This document shows, in pieces, positions 48,152 to 60,254 of a stretch of DNA of 64,000 nt. Made by a program: the position numbers and the translations under genes. This DNA comes from Malania oleifera (lineage: Eukaryota > Streptophyta > Magnoliopsida > Santalales > Ximeniaceae): NCBI RefSeq assembly GCF_029873635.1, contig NC_080421.1:40033120-40097119 (forward strand). The letters are read 5' to 3'. The first letter of the stretch is position 1. Every line of letters begins with the position of its first letter. The notes under the pieces are model-generated. The model saw only the letters and a program-made list of their open reading frames with translations. It was not told the origin of the DNA and made no database searches.

Positions 48152-48253
48152 TAATCTCGCTTGACCAAGCAGCAAGATTTGCTAGGGAAATGGAACGGCC
48201 AATCGATGTGTGACGCGTGGCAAATCTCGCTGCTTGGTCTAGCGAGATTTGCC
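48152..48253. repeat. Hairpin motif, copies 2 and 3 (inverted pair)
   Basis: Copy 2, TAATCTCGCTTGACCAAGC then AGCAAGATTT (48152-48180), and copy 3, AAATCTCGCTGCTTGGTC then TAGCGAGATTT (48222-48250). Copy 3 is itself a 10-bp stem around GCTTGGTC, and the two copies are also inverted repeats of each other, about 40 bp apart. Confidence 0.75.
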
Positions 48254-48432
48254 TTGACACCCTTCAACTCCTCCTTTCTCCTTCACTTCCCTCATGAACG
48301 CACAATCACAACAAAGAGAGCAGAGAGGTTGTCAGGGAGGAAAACGACAGTAGCAGCAGGCTAGCAGGTGGCCATTCGTCATGGTAGGTAACCGTTTGGC
48401 ATAGCAGGTGACCGTTCGGGAGTTCAAGTAAG

Positions 48433-48444
48433 CTATAAAAGGGG
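48433..48444 (+). promoter_or_regulatory. Candidate TATA box
   Basis: CTATAAAAGGGG, a strong TATA consensus, about 70 bp before solo LTR C2. No ORF of interest follows; it may belong to another LTR remnant. Confidence 0.35.
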
Positions 48445-48501
48445 AGAAATTGGGTATGTATTTCTTACCCTAAATCTATTTTCTTTTCATTGATTGTTCT
48501 T

Positions 48502-50563
48502 TGTTAGCCTTGGTGTATTCCTAAGAGGGGGTGGGGGGTGGGGGTGGGTGAATTGGGTATTTAAAAAATTAATCCCCTAGGTTCAACTAATCTAGCAAGT
48601 AGTATTTCACAAACCTAGGATATTTCTATGTATTCACAATCCAATAAAAAATTTAAAAGATAAACATAAACATACAAGTGCAGAAAGTAAATTTCGGAAA
48701 TAAAATCAACACCAGATATGTTATCGGGGTTCGACCAACTGTGTCTGCTTCCCCGCCTCTAGCTCGTAAGCCGAGGTTTCCACCAAAGCTCACTTAACGG
48801 GTGGAGCGACAGCGATTACAACCAGGTTAATTAGCACAGGGTTGACATCAACCTTTACAAATTCTCCTTGCGGGATAGAGAAGGCCTTAGGTCAAATTCA
48901 CAAGGTTGACCCCAACCTGATCCTTCCAGGCTAAATCAAGCCCCCTTAGGCCACGCTTGGAAATACGAACAGTATTTTTCACAGCATAACTAGTACAATG
49001 AATATGCTTATCAAATAAAGAAGATATGTACCCAATATAATCTATCACATGCACATCAACTGTATAGGTAATGTAAGCTTAGTGATGTAAATATATGTGC
49101 AAATAACACTCAACAAGATATGATCACAATAATGTTCAAGAGTGTTCTAAATAAGCTGTATCTTTGAAACAAGTTAATATCAAATTTCAATGTTCAATCA
49201 GAGTTTCAAAGATGTTTAATCAAATATTCAAACTAACTCAAAATATTTTCCTTCAATGTAATGAGCTCAAGAGTAGTTTGAAAAATATTATTACTTGTAG
49301 AAAATGTTTTTGCACAACAAAATCAAAGCTAAGGGAATCTTGCAATGACAATACAAAGATCCCTAAGCTTGTTAGTTTATCCCAACTCAAAATTGAAATC
49401 TGTGGGATAAACTTAACTAAACTCCCCAAAAATGAATCACACAATCAAACAAGAATAGTGGGAGTGTTAGTAGTATCTAATAAACACAAGAACAATCAAT
49501 AAACTCTCACAATATCAAGATGTATCAAGGGAATGAATATTTGAGAGTATTTTGGGCAAAATGAGATTTTGAGATAAAGAGGATTTTTGCGAATGATTTT
49601 GGCTAATCTCATCTTAATCTTCACAAATGAACCCATATTTATAGACAAGGTAAAAAATATAACCGTTTGGGACCTATTAGGTATTCTTAGAAAATTCTAA
49701 AAACTCTTAAGAGCCATTTATCCATTTTAACCCATATTAACCTTGAGTAAAATAAATTTAACCCGAGAAGGTTTGGATGGCTGAACCGAGGTTCGGTTGC
49801 CCGAACAGACTCATTTTCAAAATCACTTTAAAATAATTTGGTAGCTCGAATATTAGCTTAGTAGCTCGAACAAAAGTTAGTAGCATTTGTTCGTAGGTTC
49901 GGGTGCTCGGTTCCAAGTTCAGTTAACTGAGCCAATTCGGTCGCCCGAGCCCATTTTGACCATGATTGTTCGGGCGCTCGAGTAGTTGAAAAAGTACCTA
50001 ACACAAGTTCGGTTGCCCGAGGGAGACATGCTCAATATAGGTTCGGGTGCCCGAAACATAAAGTCAACATGTTAACTTATTCGGTCGTCCAAGCCATTTT
50101 ACACGGCTTGGATTCGATCGCTCGAACCCACTCAACCTTTTCAATTAAGTCCAGAGTTTTGCCCTATTTAATTCCCCTAATATAATGAGTGATGTTGGGG
50201 ACTATTTTATGGGTAAGTTCTAGGACCTAGGGTCTTTTTAAGGTCTTTGAAGACACCAAAAAAATTTGGCGTCGGTCGACTGAAGGGTATCCTAATGACA
50301 TTCGATACCTATGGTCAGTTTATGGTTATGTTAAGTTTACAAAACCTACATGCATGACATGCAGAGATTATTACAGAACGATATAAATTAATACAGATTC
50401 AAATAATATAAATTGCAACAAGAAATAATCTTCAGGGTCTTCAGATTTTACTTCGTGTGCCATCAATTGATTTGCTAATACAAACTTGCACACAAACTTG
50501 AAAGCTATCAAATACTAGAATATTTGTCATTATCAAAATCGGGTGTGACCTATAAGGTCAACA
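48502..50563 (-). mobile_element. Solo LTR C2 (SIRE-like copia family)
   Basis: 2062 bp from TGTTAGCC to GGTCAACA, flanked by a perfect duplication TTCTT (48497-48501 and 50564-50568). Colinear with solo LTR C at 17892-20017 along its length: G-run start, TATAGACAAGG, palindrome array, GGTGTGACCTATA end. No internal region. Two solo LTRs and no intact element of this family in the window. Confidence 0.92.
49632..50135 (-). promoter_or_regulatory. Palindrome array and TATA box, solo LTR C2
   Basis: GGTTCGGTTGCCCGAAC and variants, about ten copies in 49769-50135. Next on the minus strand is CTATAAATATGGG (49644-49632). Confidence 0.55.
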
Positions 50564-50568
50564 TTCTT

Positions 50569-52132
50569 AATTAATTTGAATTGACTTTGAAGATTTGTTA
50601 TTATAGATTCATAATTTAGTATTTTGTTTTCGATTTGTTATTTGGAAGCTGCATCTAGAACCCCCATCAGAGGTAAGGCTTTTATTTCATTATTTGTATT
50701 TTGTCAAATTAAAATTGTTATATATTGATTTATTAAATATTGTTGATTAATTTGCTTTATAACTACAACAATAGTACAATTTTTTTTTAATTATTAGCAT
50801 ATAAAATTTTTTCCAGTGAGGTGTTTTCAATGTGTAAAAAGATATGTAACTGTGATTTTGCTACTAAAATCTTTATAATTCTTATTTATTGTTCACTTAA
50901 TGATCAATTATTTTGTTTTAAAAATTTTGAATAAATTTAGAATTTATTATTTGTTGGCACTTCTAGATCTAAATTTGCTTTCTAAATTTTTTTTCAAAAG
51001 TCATGTTATTATTTATCTAAATGAATGTGCTTTATTTGCTAATATTATTTGCAGGTACTACACTTTTATTGATAATTTTATTATCTTGCGCAATAATTAT
51101 AGTGGTAAAATGATTTGGTTTTAAAAATTAAAGGTGTGTTTAAAAATTGATTTGATTTTGAGTAGTGGATTTGGCCAAGAAAATATGCATCATAATATAT
51201 AATTTTTAATTAAAAAATAACAATGAATTATATTAACTATAAAAATAATAATTAAAAATGGTGAAATGTTATTAAAAAAATTTCACAATCATATTTTAAT
51301 TCACTATATGATATTTATACATGCAAGCTTACCAAATATATCTATACATACACATACTCACATACTTATACATGTATACAAATATACATATGCAAACTCA
51401 CATTCACATGCACATATATGTATTGTTGTTAATTAGAAAGTAATAATGTGAATTATATTAAGTAGAAAATAATAATCAAAACTTCCTTTCATTTGTTATA
51501 TGGTTTATGTGTAATTTAATTGACAAGTATGCTGTAATCTAGTGTTTTAAATTTGGTATTAGAAAAAAATGAATTATTGATTTGATTTAAATTGAAAATG
51601 AATTATTATTTCGAAATAAACTCATATTATGAAATTTCTTTTATACAAACATGTAGTTCAAATTTTCTAACCAATTCTAACTTGAAAATCACACACCCAA
51701 GATGCATAAGCCTCAACTAAAAAGGCGCGTTCTTTTTTGTAAAAATGCATTGGCCTCAGCATGTAATGTGTTACCCTTTTTCGAATATGGTATTTTAGGT
51801 TGAGCCTCAATGTGTTTTAAGCATGCCTTGCATTGAGGCAAGCCTTGATTGAGCCTTTTAAAACATTAAAAAATACCATTAACAAAAATTAATAACGAAT
51901 ATATAGTTGAATATATTGTGTGGGCATGATTAATCTGGAACGTCAACTGCATGATTAATACAATATTGTTAAATGCATGCTGGTAGTTGATTAGGAGTGC
52001 ATGCTGATTGAACTGAATGCCACCTACATGGTTGTTTCAGTGACTTGTGAATTGCATGGAATAGAAACTCATAAGATATCTCATGCATGGTTTGTGATAT
52101 GCAGGATGGGAAAATATTCTGTTTATAGACAG
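50569..52132. other. AT-rich DNA, nothing recognised
   Basis: No gene, RNA or clear element. Words around 51543 (GTTTTAAAT) and 51872 (TTTTAAAAC), with GCCTCAA/TTGAGGC words between, might mark a small decayed DNA transposon, but no target duplication was found. Confidence 0.45.
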
Positions 52133-52741
52133 TGTCGACACCCAAATTTTAACTAGGTCGTCCCAAGGAAACCCAGTGTAATAAAGTTAGCATTGAGTCT
52201 GGAATGAAACCCTTTTTCAACAAAAATCAAGTCCTTGAGTCCTTTAGTTTCATACCCGAGTCCTAGTATTTTTATTGCAAGTCCTAGGAATTTTAGAAAA
52301 AAAAATAGAGTCTCATTTCATTTCGGGTTTCAGTTAATTTTCGAGTTTCTTTTGTTTGAAATATGATTTTTTCAAAAAGGTTGAGTCCATTTTTTTTTTG
52401 TTTAGTTTAAATTAGAGTCAATGTCCCTCAATGTCAAAATTAATTATGGATTAAGCCTCATAATTTCAAAAAATAAGTACTTAATCTGGGTTTGAGTTTT
52501 CCTAATTTTATTAAATTCTTTAAATTTTGAAATTGGGTCCTTTATTTTTAATTTGAGTCTTAGATCTTAAAGTGAGTTTTTTATTTTTTTTTATTTTCAA
52601 AATTAAGTCTGTCAATACTTGAAATCGGTTTTTTGTGGAATCACAAGGTCATTTTATTACTTGGCATTCTTAGGCGAGGTCAAAATTTAAAAAAAAACAC
52701 ACGAGGTCACATTTTATTGAAAAGGGAAGGGGACATGTGCC
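52133..52741 (+). mobile_element. Start of a Tat/Ogre-like LTR, cut by element D
   Basis: TGTCGACACCCAAATTTT at 52133 is the typical start of Tat/Ogre-type Ty3/gypsy LTRs. The following 600 bp are AT-rich with recurring GAGTCC/AAGTCC words. Element D begins at 52742, and the rest of this LTR is beyond the window. Confidence 0.5.
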
Positions 52742-54851
52742 TGCTGACCTTATAGGTCACACCCATTTTTGATAGTGACAAATACTTGTTGTATTTGATG
52801 GTTATCTGAGGATATGTGTTGGTATACAATTGACGAATCAAATTGATGGCACAAGAAGTAGAAGTTGAAGGCCTTGAAGACTTTATTTGTGATGCATTTA
52901 AATTCATTATTTATTATGGGTTTGTAATAGTAAATAGGATCTGAGTTGTAATAATCATATGCATCACTTTTATGATATGATAGGTAAGCTCAAACGAAAA
53001 AGACCTAAAATGACCCTAAGACACTCATACATGCACAAACATATATGCTTATATGGATAGGGTGATTGTATAAGGAAATAGAACCGAAATGCATTAAAAA
53101 TGCATGTTTGGTTGACCGTACTTCACAAGTATAAATTTGTTGGTCGATCGAACCGGTCATCAGGTCAACGGTTTGACCACTGCACGGTCGACCGAACCCT
53201 ACCTAGTTCAAGTCACCCGCTCGACCGAACTCCCTTTAGGTCAAACATTTGACCATATGGTCAACCACACCTAAAAGCTTAAGTCAACCACCTGGTTGAT
53301 CGAGTTTTCACGTGTGTTTGGCCAACCACCCGGTCGACCGAATCACTTAGTTCAAATCCACATGGTCGACCGAACCATGCGGAAATGGAAAAATTGCCTT
53401 GGAACCCTATTGTCTGGTCGATCGAACTTCCAGTTCAAATTTTACCCGGTCGACCGAACTTGGACACTTGGTTAACCGAACCTCACCTTCAGTCGACCGA
53501 TGCTCTCAGGTTGCCATATTATTTTTACCATGATTAAAATATTTAAACAGAGTTAATTTGTTAAAATGGTTTAAAATAGAATTAATAATCCCCTATATGT
53601 CCCGGACAACTATAATCAAGGGGTAGTCTATATATACCCCCTCATTTGAAAAGATTAGCAACATATTAGTAAACTTGATTAGTGAAAATTCTATGAATTC
53701 CAAAATCTCTCTTATTCACTACCAAGCATCCTACACTTATACTTACCTTGTCATATTGCCAAAAATTCATTTGTAAGTGTGAATTGAGTGTTCTTGTCTT
53801 ATAGGTTAGCTCTCTCCAATTTGTGGCTGATTTAAGATTATTTTGTTTGAGAGCAAAACCTCAAGTTTTCTTAGGAGACTTTATTAATAAGTCTTTCCTA
53901 AGAAGACTTTACTTGAGCTTCTGAGTATTACACTATTATTGCAAAATCTTAAGGAGTTCTCATTCAATTTTGATTGCTAAAAATTTTTTCAAATCATTTT
54001 CAAATATATCGTGTGTTTCATTTTGAGAAAAATTCTTGGAGAGATATTTGCTTATGCTCTAAAGATCTTTGTTGCAATATACTTTGATTAGTATGACCTT
54101 TTGAACACAAAGATCAAACCATCTTTGCAAACAAAATCTAAATATCTTTTAAGGCATATACTTTGATAAAAATCATCTGTTGAGATATTTGAAGTGTGGC
54201 TAGTATCTTTGTTTGAGCATTGTGATTGAAAATATTATTTTGACACAAAGATCATATTATTTGCACTCTCACGCACTAATTGCAATGCTTGCATTAATAT
54301 TTGAGAGTAGACATCTTAGACCACATTGAGCTTACTTCATTATATTATTTGGTGGTATTTGTGATTGTTTATATTGGGTACATATCTGCTTTACATGAAA
54401 GCATAATCACCGTACCAGTTTCATTATTGAGAACATACTGTTATATTCCAAGCGTGGCTTGAGGGGGCGGTAATTTAGTCCGGTAAGGATTGTGTGTAAA
54501 GGTTGAGGTTAGCCTTGTGCTAATTGACCTGGTTGTTTAGGTGCCACTCCACCCATTTAAAGAGCATTATAGTGGTAATCCTTGTGCTTATTAGCCAAGG
54601 CGGAGACGTAAGCAATTTGCTGAACCTCGATAACATTTCTTGGTGTCACTTATTTTCTTACTACTTTCTGGTGCATGTTTAGTTGATTAAATTGTGCCAT
54701 TTAATCTCTACTACACATTGCAATTGATTTATTTTACTTGCACTAGATTGACTTTAGGATTGTGAAAATACTGCTTTTAGGATATTAACCAAGGGCATTG
54801 ATTTTAAAAATACCAATTCACCCCCCTCTTGGGATCACAGTAAAGTTAACA
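52742..54851 (+). repeat. 5' LTR of element D
   Basis: 2110 bp, TGCTGACCTTATAGG (TGTTGACC in the 3' copy) to AAAGTTAACA. The C-run signature AATTCACCCCCCTCTTGGG ends near 54833, 18 bp from the LTR end. Confidence 0.92.
53105..53636 (+). promoter_or_regulatory. Palindrome array and TATA box, D 5' LTR
   Basis: GGTCGACCGAACC and variants (GGTCGATCGAACC, CTCGACCGAACTC, GGTTAACCGAACC) recur about a dozen times in 53105-53510. TATATATA at 53629-53636 follows about 120 bp later. Confidence 0.55.
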
Positions 54852-54853
54852 AT

Positions 54854-54865
54854 TGGTATCAGAGC
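54854..54865 (+). other. Primer-binding site of element D
   Basis: TGGTATCAGAGC, perfect match to initiator-Met tRNA, two bases after the LTR. Confidence 0.95.
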
Positions 54866-54906
54866 CACGTAGCATAGACTAATAGTTATTTTGCAAAAGT
54901 TCTTAT

Positions 54907-56574
54907 ATGGCTCATAGCTCCGTGACCCCTTTCCTTGAGGGACCATCTTCCAAACGACCTCTGATTTTCAATGGTGTTAATTACACCTTCTGGAAACAGA
55001 GGACGTGCATCTACCTTCAAAATACAGATTGGAAGGTGTGGAGGATCGTATCTAAGGGAAATTATGTTCCTATGAAAACAAAGGGTACAACTAAAGTTCC
55101 TAAAACTAAGGAAGAATATGATGATGATGATATGAAAGCTGCTAGTTTGAATGCCACTGCTATGAATATTCTATACTGTGGTCTTGATGTGAATGAGTTT
55201 AATAGAGTAATGGCATGTGCTACTGCAAAAGAAATCTTGGATAAGTTAGAAGTCACATATGAAGGTACTAGGGATGTGAAAGATAGTAGGATAGATATGC
55301 TGACTAGTGAATATGAGGCCTTTAGGATGAATGTAGGTGAGTCCATTTAGAGCATGTACACTAGATTCACACATATTATAAACTCACTGCATGCATTAGG
55401 TAAGACCTATCCTACATATGAGATGATTAGGAAGATACTTAGAGACTTGCCTCCTATTTGGGAAGCTAAGGCGACGACCATTTATGAGGATAGGTCATGA
55501 CTCTAGATGAATTGATAGGCCCCCTAATTACCTATGAATTAGACATAAATGAGAGACTCAATGAACATAACAGGGCGAAAAAGGTGACTGCATTGAAAAC
55601 ATCCACTAACACATCTAGTGAATGCAGCGAACCTGATTTTGAGGATGATATGACCATGCTAACTAGAAAATTTAGCAAATTCTCCAGGAAGAATAGAAAG
55701 TCATACAACAGATATAGGGAGTCTACATCTGAGAAGGGAGAGTCCAGTAAAAGAAAAGAAAAATTAAATGCTCCCACGTGTTTCAATTGCAATAAAGTCA
55801 GGCACATCAAGCTGGACTGGCCCCTACTGAAAAAGGAGGCTAAGAAAAGAAGAAAGCCATGAAGGCTGACACTTCATGGGATAAATTGAGCAGCAGTGAC
55901 TCAGACTCAGACCACAGCGACTCAGAGGTTGCTAATCTATGCTTGATGGCACATGGTGATGAGGTATCGTCCTCTTTTTCATTATCTTCATATTATTTGT
56001 CAGATGATTGTGATTCTGATTGCATGCTTACATTTAGAGAATTACAATTTGAATATATTCGTGTATCTAAACTGTTGAATAAATGACCAAAGGAAATGAT
56101 GATTTGAAAAAGAAATATGAAAATTGGTCAAAATTGTTTAGAATTGCAAAAACCACTCATGCTTCGATTTTGAAAGAAAAAGATGTGACTATTTTTGAGC
56201 TTGAGAGGAAATTGATGGATAGCTTCAAGATTGTCTTTAAATTCACCGAGGGCAAACGCAATTTTGAAGAACTACTTGGTGTCCAAAGAAATTCTCTAAG
56301 TAAAGATGGTCTAGGTTTTAATGGCGTTGAAAATGTTAGGCGACCTAATCTTCACTTGGGAAATTTCACACATGAATCAAAACCTCAAGTCCCACCTAAA
56401 GATCCTAAGTGTAGAATGAAATGTTTTAAATGCAAACAAATTGAGCGTATTCAATTTGATTGTCCACATAGGAATAAGCATGCGAAAATTAGAAGAGTGT
56501 GGGTTGTTAAGGGTGATCCAGTTACTAACCCCTGTGGACCCAACAAAATTTGGGGACCAACATCAGTTACTTAG
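54907..56574 (+). pseudogene. gag: gag of element D, broken
   Basis: ATG at 54907 (MAHSSVTPFLEGPSS). The UBN2-like gag domain (MACATAKEILDKLEVTYEGT) is stopped by TAG at 55348-55350 at a position where Gln is expected. Frameshifts near 55490 and 55860 and a stop near 56083 follow. The first knuckle is damaged (CFNCNKVRHIKLDW: Gly to Arg and last Cys to Trp), and so is the second (CFKCKQIERIQFDC: GH replaced by ER, about 56422-56463). A charged, probably coiled-coil part lies between them. Ends with TAG 56572-56574 at the conserved gag-pol junction; here pol is in the same frame. Confidence 0.9.
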
Positions 56575-56586
56575 TCTATTTTGTAG

Positions 56587-59500
56587 GTGTGTTTGAGATT
56601 GTCCTCCTCCAAGGATAGGTGGTACCTAGATAGCAGATGCTCACGACACATGACCGGCGACAAGGCTAAATTTGCGTCAATCATTCCCAAGGATGGAGGG
56701 TATGTGATGTTCAGCGACAATGTAAAGGGATGCATCATCAGCATAGGTAAGGATGGTAAGGATCCTTCCTTGATTATTGATAATGCTTTATTAGTTGATG
56801 GGTTAAAGCATAACTTATTGAGCATAAGTCAATTGTGTGATAAAGGATATAAGGTATCATTTGAAAATGATAAGTGCATAATTGAAAGTAAATTAGATCA
56901 TAAACTGCTTTTTATTACAGAATGCCATGAAAATGTATACACTACCACTTTTGATAACTTAGCTTCACAACAAGTAACTTTTTTTCTACAATATATGAAG
57001 CTAGTTGGTTGTGGCATAGGCGCTTAGGACACGCCAGCATGGACTTATTGTCAAAACTAGTAAGAAAAGATTTAGTAAAAGGCTTCCTTAAAACATCATT
57101 TGTAAAAGATAAAATTTGTGATGCATGTCAAATGGGTAAGCAAACAAAATCAAGTTTCAAGAAAAAGAAATTCATATCTACCACTAGACCACTTGAAATG
57201 CTTCACTTAGATTTGTTTGGTCCTAATTCTGTGTAAAGTCTTGGTAGTAAATCATATGCTTTTGTCATTGTTGATGACTTTTCTAGGTTCACATGGGTGT
57301 TATTTCTTTCACATAAAAATGAATCATGTGAACAGTTTATCAAGCTTTGTAGGAGAATTCAAAATGAAAAAGGCTATAAGATAACCCATATAAGAAGTGA
57401 TAGAGACACTGAATTTAAAAATGAAGGTACATAAAATTATTGTGACCTAGAGGGCATATCACATAAATTTTATACACCTAGGACCCCTTAACAAAATGGT
57501 GTCGTGGAAAGAAAGAATAGGTCATTACAAGAAATGGGTAGAATTATGTTGAATGAACCTAACTTACCTAAATATTTTTGGGCCGATGCCATAAATACTG
57601 CTTGCTATGTCATGAACAGGGTGTTGATTAGACCGTCACTTAATAATACCCCTTATGAATTGTGGAACAACCATAAACCTAATATTTCCTATTTTCATGT
57701 TTTTGGTTGTAAATGCTTTGTGCTTAGGGATAATGAACATCTAGGGAAATTTAATTCTAAATATGAAGAAGGCATTTTCCTAGGCTATGCTCTTAATTGT
57801 AAAGCATATAGGATTTTCAATAAAAGAACATTGACTGTCATTGAATCTATCCATGTCGTGTTTGATGAATCTAATCCATTTTCTAAGAAAGATGATGAAG
57901 ATGATGTTGACATTAGAAAATGTTTAGACAAGTTATCTATTGAAAACAATGCAAGTGAAAATTCAGAAGTAAATGATAAATCATCTGAAGATAATGACAA
58001 TGAAAATGAAGCTGAGGAGTTGCCTAGAGATTGGAAATTTATTAGAAACCATCCTATAGATCAAATCATAGGTGAACCATCCCGTGGTGTAGCCACAAGA
58101 TATTCCTTGAAAAACCTAGTGAGTCATTCTGCTTTCTTATCTCAAGAAGAACCTAAAAATATTAAGGAAGCCATAGAGGATGAGTCTTGGGTGATGTCCA
58201 TGCAAGAAGAACTTAATCAATTTGAAAGAAGCAAAGTGTGGACCCTAGTTCCTAGGCCAAATGATCATATAATTATTGGAACTAAATGGGTATATAGAAA
58301 TAAGAAAGATGAGAAAGAGGTAGTAACTAGAAATAAGGCTAGACTGGTTGCCCAAGGTTATAATTAGGAAGAGAGGATAGACTTTGATGAAGCATATGCT
58401 CCTGTAGTTAGGTTAGAAGCCATTTATATGCTACTTGCTTATGTTGCTTTTAAAAAATTTAAATTGTTTCAAATGGATGTTAAAAGCGCTTTTCTAAATG
58501 ACTATATTAATGAAGAAGTATATGTAGAACAACCACTCGGTTTTGAAAATCATAAATATCCAGATCATGTTTACCGGTTATCTAAGGTCTTGTATGGATT
58601 AAAACAAGTTCCTAGAATTTGGTACGAGAGGCTTAGTGGTTTTCTACTAGAAAATAAGTTTACCCTTGGCAAGATTGACACTACACTCTTCATCAAATCC
58701 AAAAATGATGATATGCTCCTTGTTCAAATTTATGTTGACGATATCATTTTTGGAGCAACTAATGATGAGTTGTGTAATGAATTTGTCAAATGCATGCAAA
58801 GTGAATTTGAAATGAGCATGATGGGTGAGCTTAGTTTCTTTTTAGGGCTGCAAATTAAACAAACTAAATATGGAACTTTCATATGCTAGTCTAAATATGT
58901 CAGGGACTTGCTAAAGAAATTTAATATGGAAGATTGTAAAATTCTTGGTACCTCTATGAGTTCTTCCATTAAACTTGATAAAGATGAGCAAGAGATCCCT
59001 GTTGATGTGAAATTGTATCGTGGCATGATTGGGAGTCTTCTATATCTCACTGCTAGTAGGCCTGATATTATGTTTAGTGTGTGTATATGTGCTAGATTTC
59101 AAGCCACTCCTAAGGAGTCTCATCTAATAGTAGTTAAACAAATCCTTAGGTATCTAGTTAAAACTATAAAGTTAGGCTTATGGTACCCTAAGCATACTAC
59201 CTTTGAGATTGTGAGTTATACTGATGCTGACTTTTCTGGTAGTAAGGTTGATAGGAAGTATCGGCGGCACTTGTCACTATTTAGGACAATCTCTCATTTC
59301 TTGGTTCTCCAAGAAATAAAACTCAGTTGCCTTATCCACAGCCGAAACAGAATATATTGTGACTTGAAGTTGTTGTGCTCAAACTCTTTATATGAAACAA
59401 CAACTTATGGATTTTGGATTGCACTATGATACAATACCGATTAAATGTGAAAATACTAGCACAATCAACATCTCTAAAAATCCTATCTCACATTCACGAA

Positions 59501-59682
59501 CTAAACACATTGAAATTAGACATCACTTCCTTCGTGATTATATGGAGAAAGGGGATGTGGCTCTTGAGTTTGTATGCACTAATAAGTAGTGGACAGACAT
59601 TTTCACTAAACCACTTCTAGAAGATAGGTTCATACAAATTAGACGTGAATTAGGTCTCATGCATAGTAGAGAAGCTTCCTAA
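56587..59682 (+). pseudogene. pol: pol of element D, broken
   Basis: Protease (WYLDSRCSRHMTGD: catalytic Asp kept, Gly to Arg), a frameshift near 57010, integrase finger (WHRRLGH...ICDACQMGK) and core (LHLDLFGP, NGVVERKNR), RT (QMDVKSAFLND and YVDDIIFGA, both catalytic parts kept) and RNase H (TDADFSG). A second frameshift near 59255 disrupts RNase H, whose third acid reads Glu (KCENTS). In-frame stops: 57234, 57432, 57489, 58365, 58887, and TAG near 59587. Several stand where relatives A and B have Gln. Final stop 59680-59682. Confidence 0.92.
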
Positions 59683-59704
59683 ATATTTCATAGTTTGCAT
59701 AAAT

Positions 59705-60254
59705 TTAGGGGGAGCTTTCAATTAATTTTAGAGTCTAACAACAAATATAACTAGTGATATCTTTCATTGGCTTAGACTTTATGAAATTGACTATGTTTTG
59801 CAATGCACAATTCTCATATCTACTGCATGATGATGATTGTATTTACGTTTTATGTCTTGATCATATTGGAACTGTTTGAGTTAAGTAGTTCTAAATAAAT
59901 TGTTAGATCTTAAAACTCAAAACAGGTCATTTTCATGCAGGTATCTTTGGGAAAATGTTCTATTTTCAAACAACATGCTGTCGAAAATTTTAAAATTTTT
60001 CCAAATCTTATTGTGTATTTAAATGATTCATACCCTATGCCTTTGGCTATTTATGTTTTTAGCACTTTTTTCTGTTGCCAAAAGGGGGAGATGAAGAGGT
60101 AAAAATTGGGTTGCACTTAAGAAAAATAATTTGCACTTAAGAAAAATAATCTGCATTGTCAAACTTGAACATAATACACATTGTTAGGGGGAGCCTTCTA
60201 AGGCTATACCCATTTTTTGCATGATGTATTTGTCATCATCAAAAATGGGGAGAA
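59705..60254 (+). other. Polypurine tracts of element D
   Basis: GGGGGAG tracts at 59705-59714, 60080-60090 and 60185-60192, and the terminal AAAAATGGGGAGAA (60241-60254) directly before the 3' LTR. Order and spacing resemble those in A and B. No ORF in this 0.55 kb. Confidence 0.75.

Noticed and set aside
51543..51880. Possible small DNA transposon with GTTTTAAA ends and GCCTCAA words
   Set aside because: End similarity is short and AT-rich and no target duplication was found; not strong enough to call.
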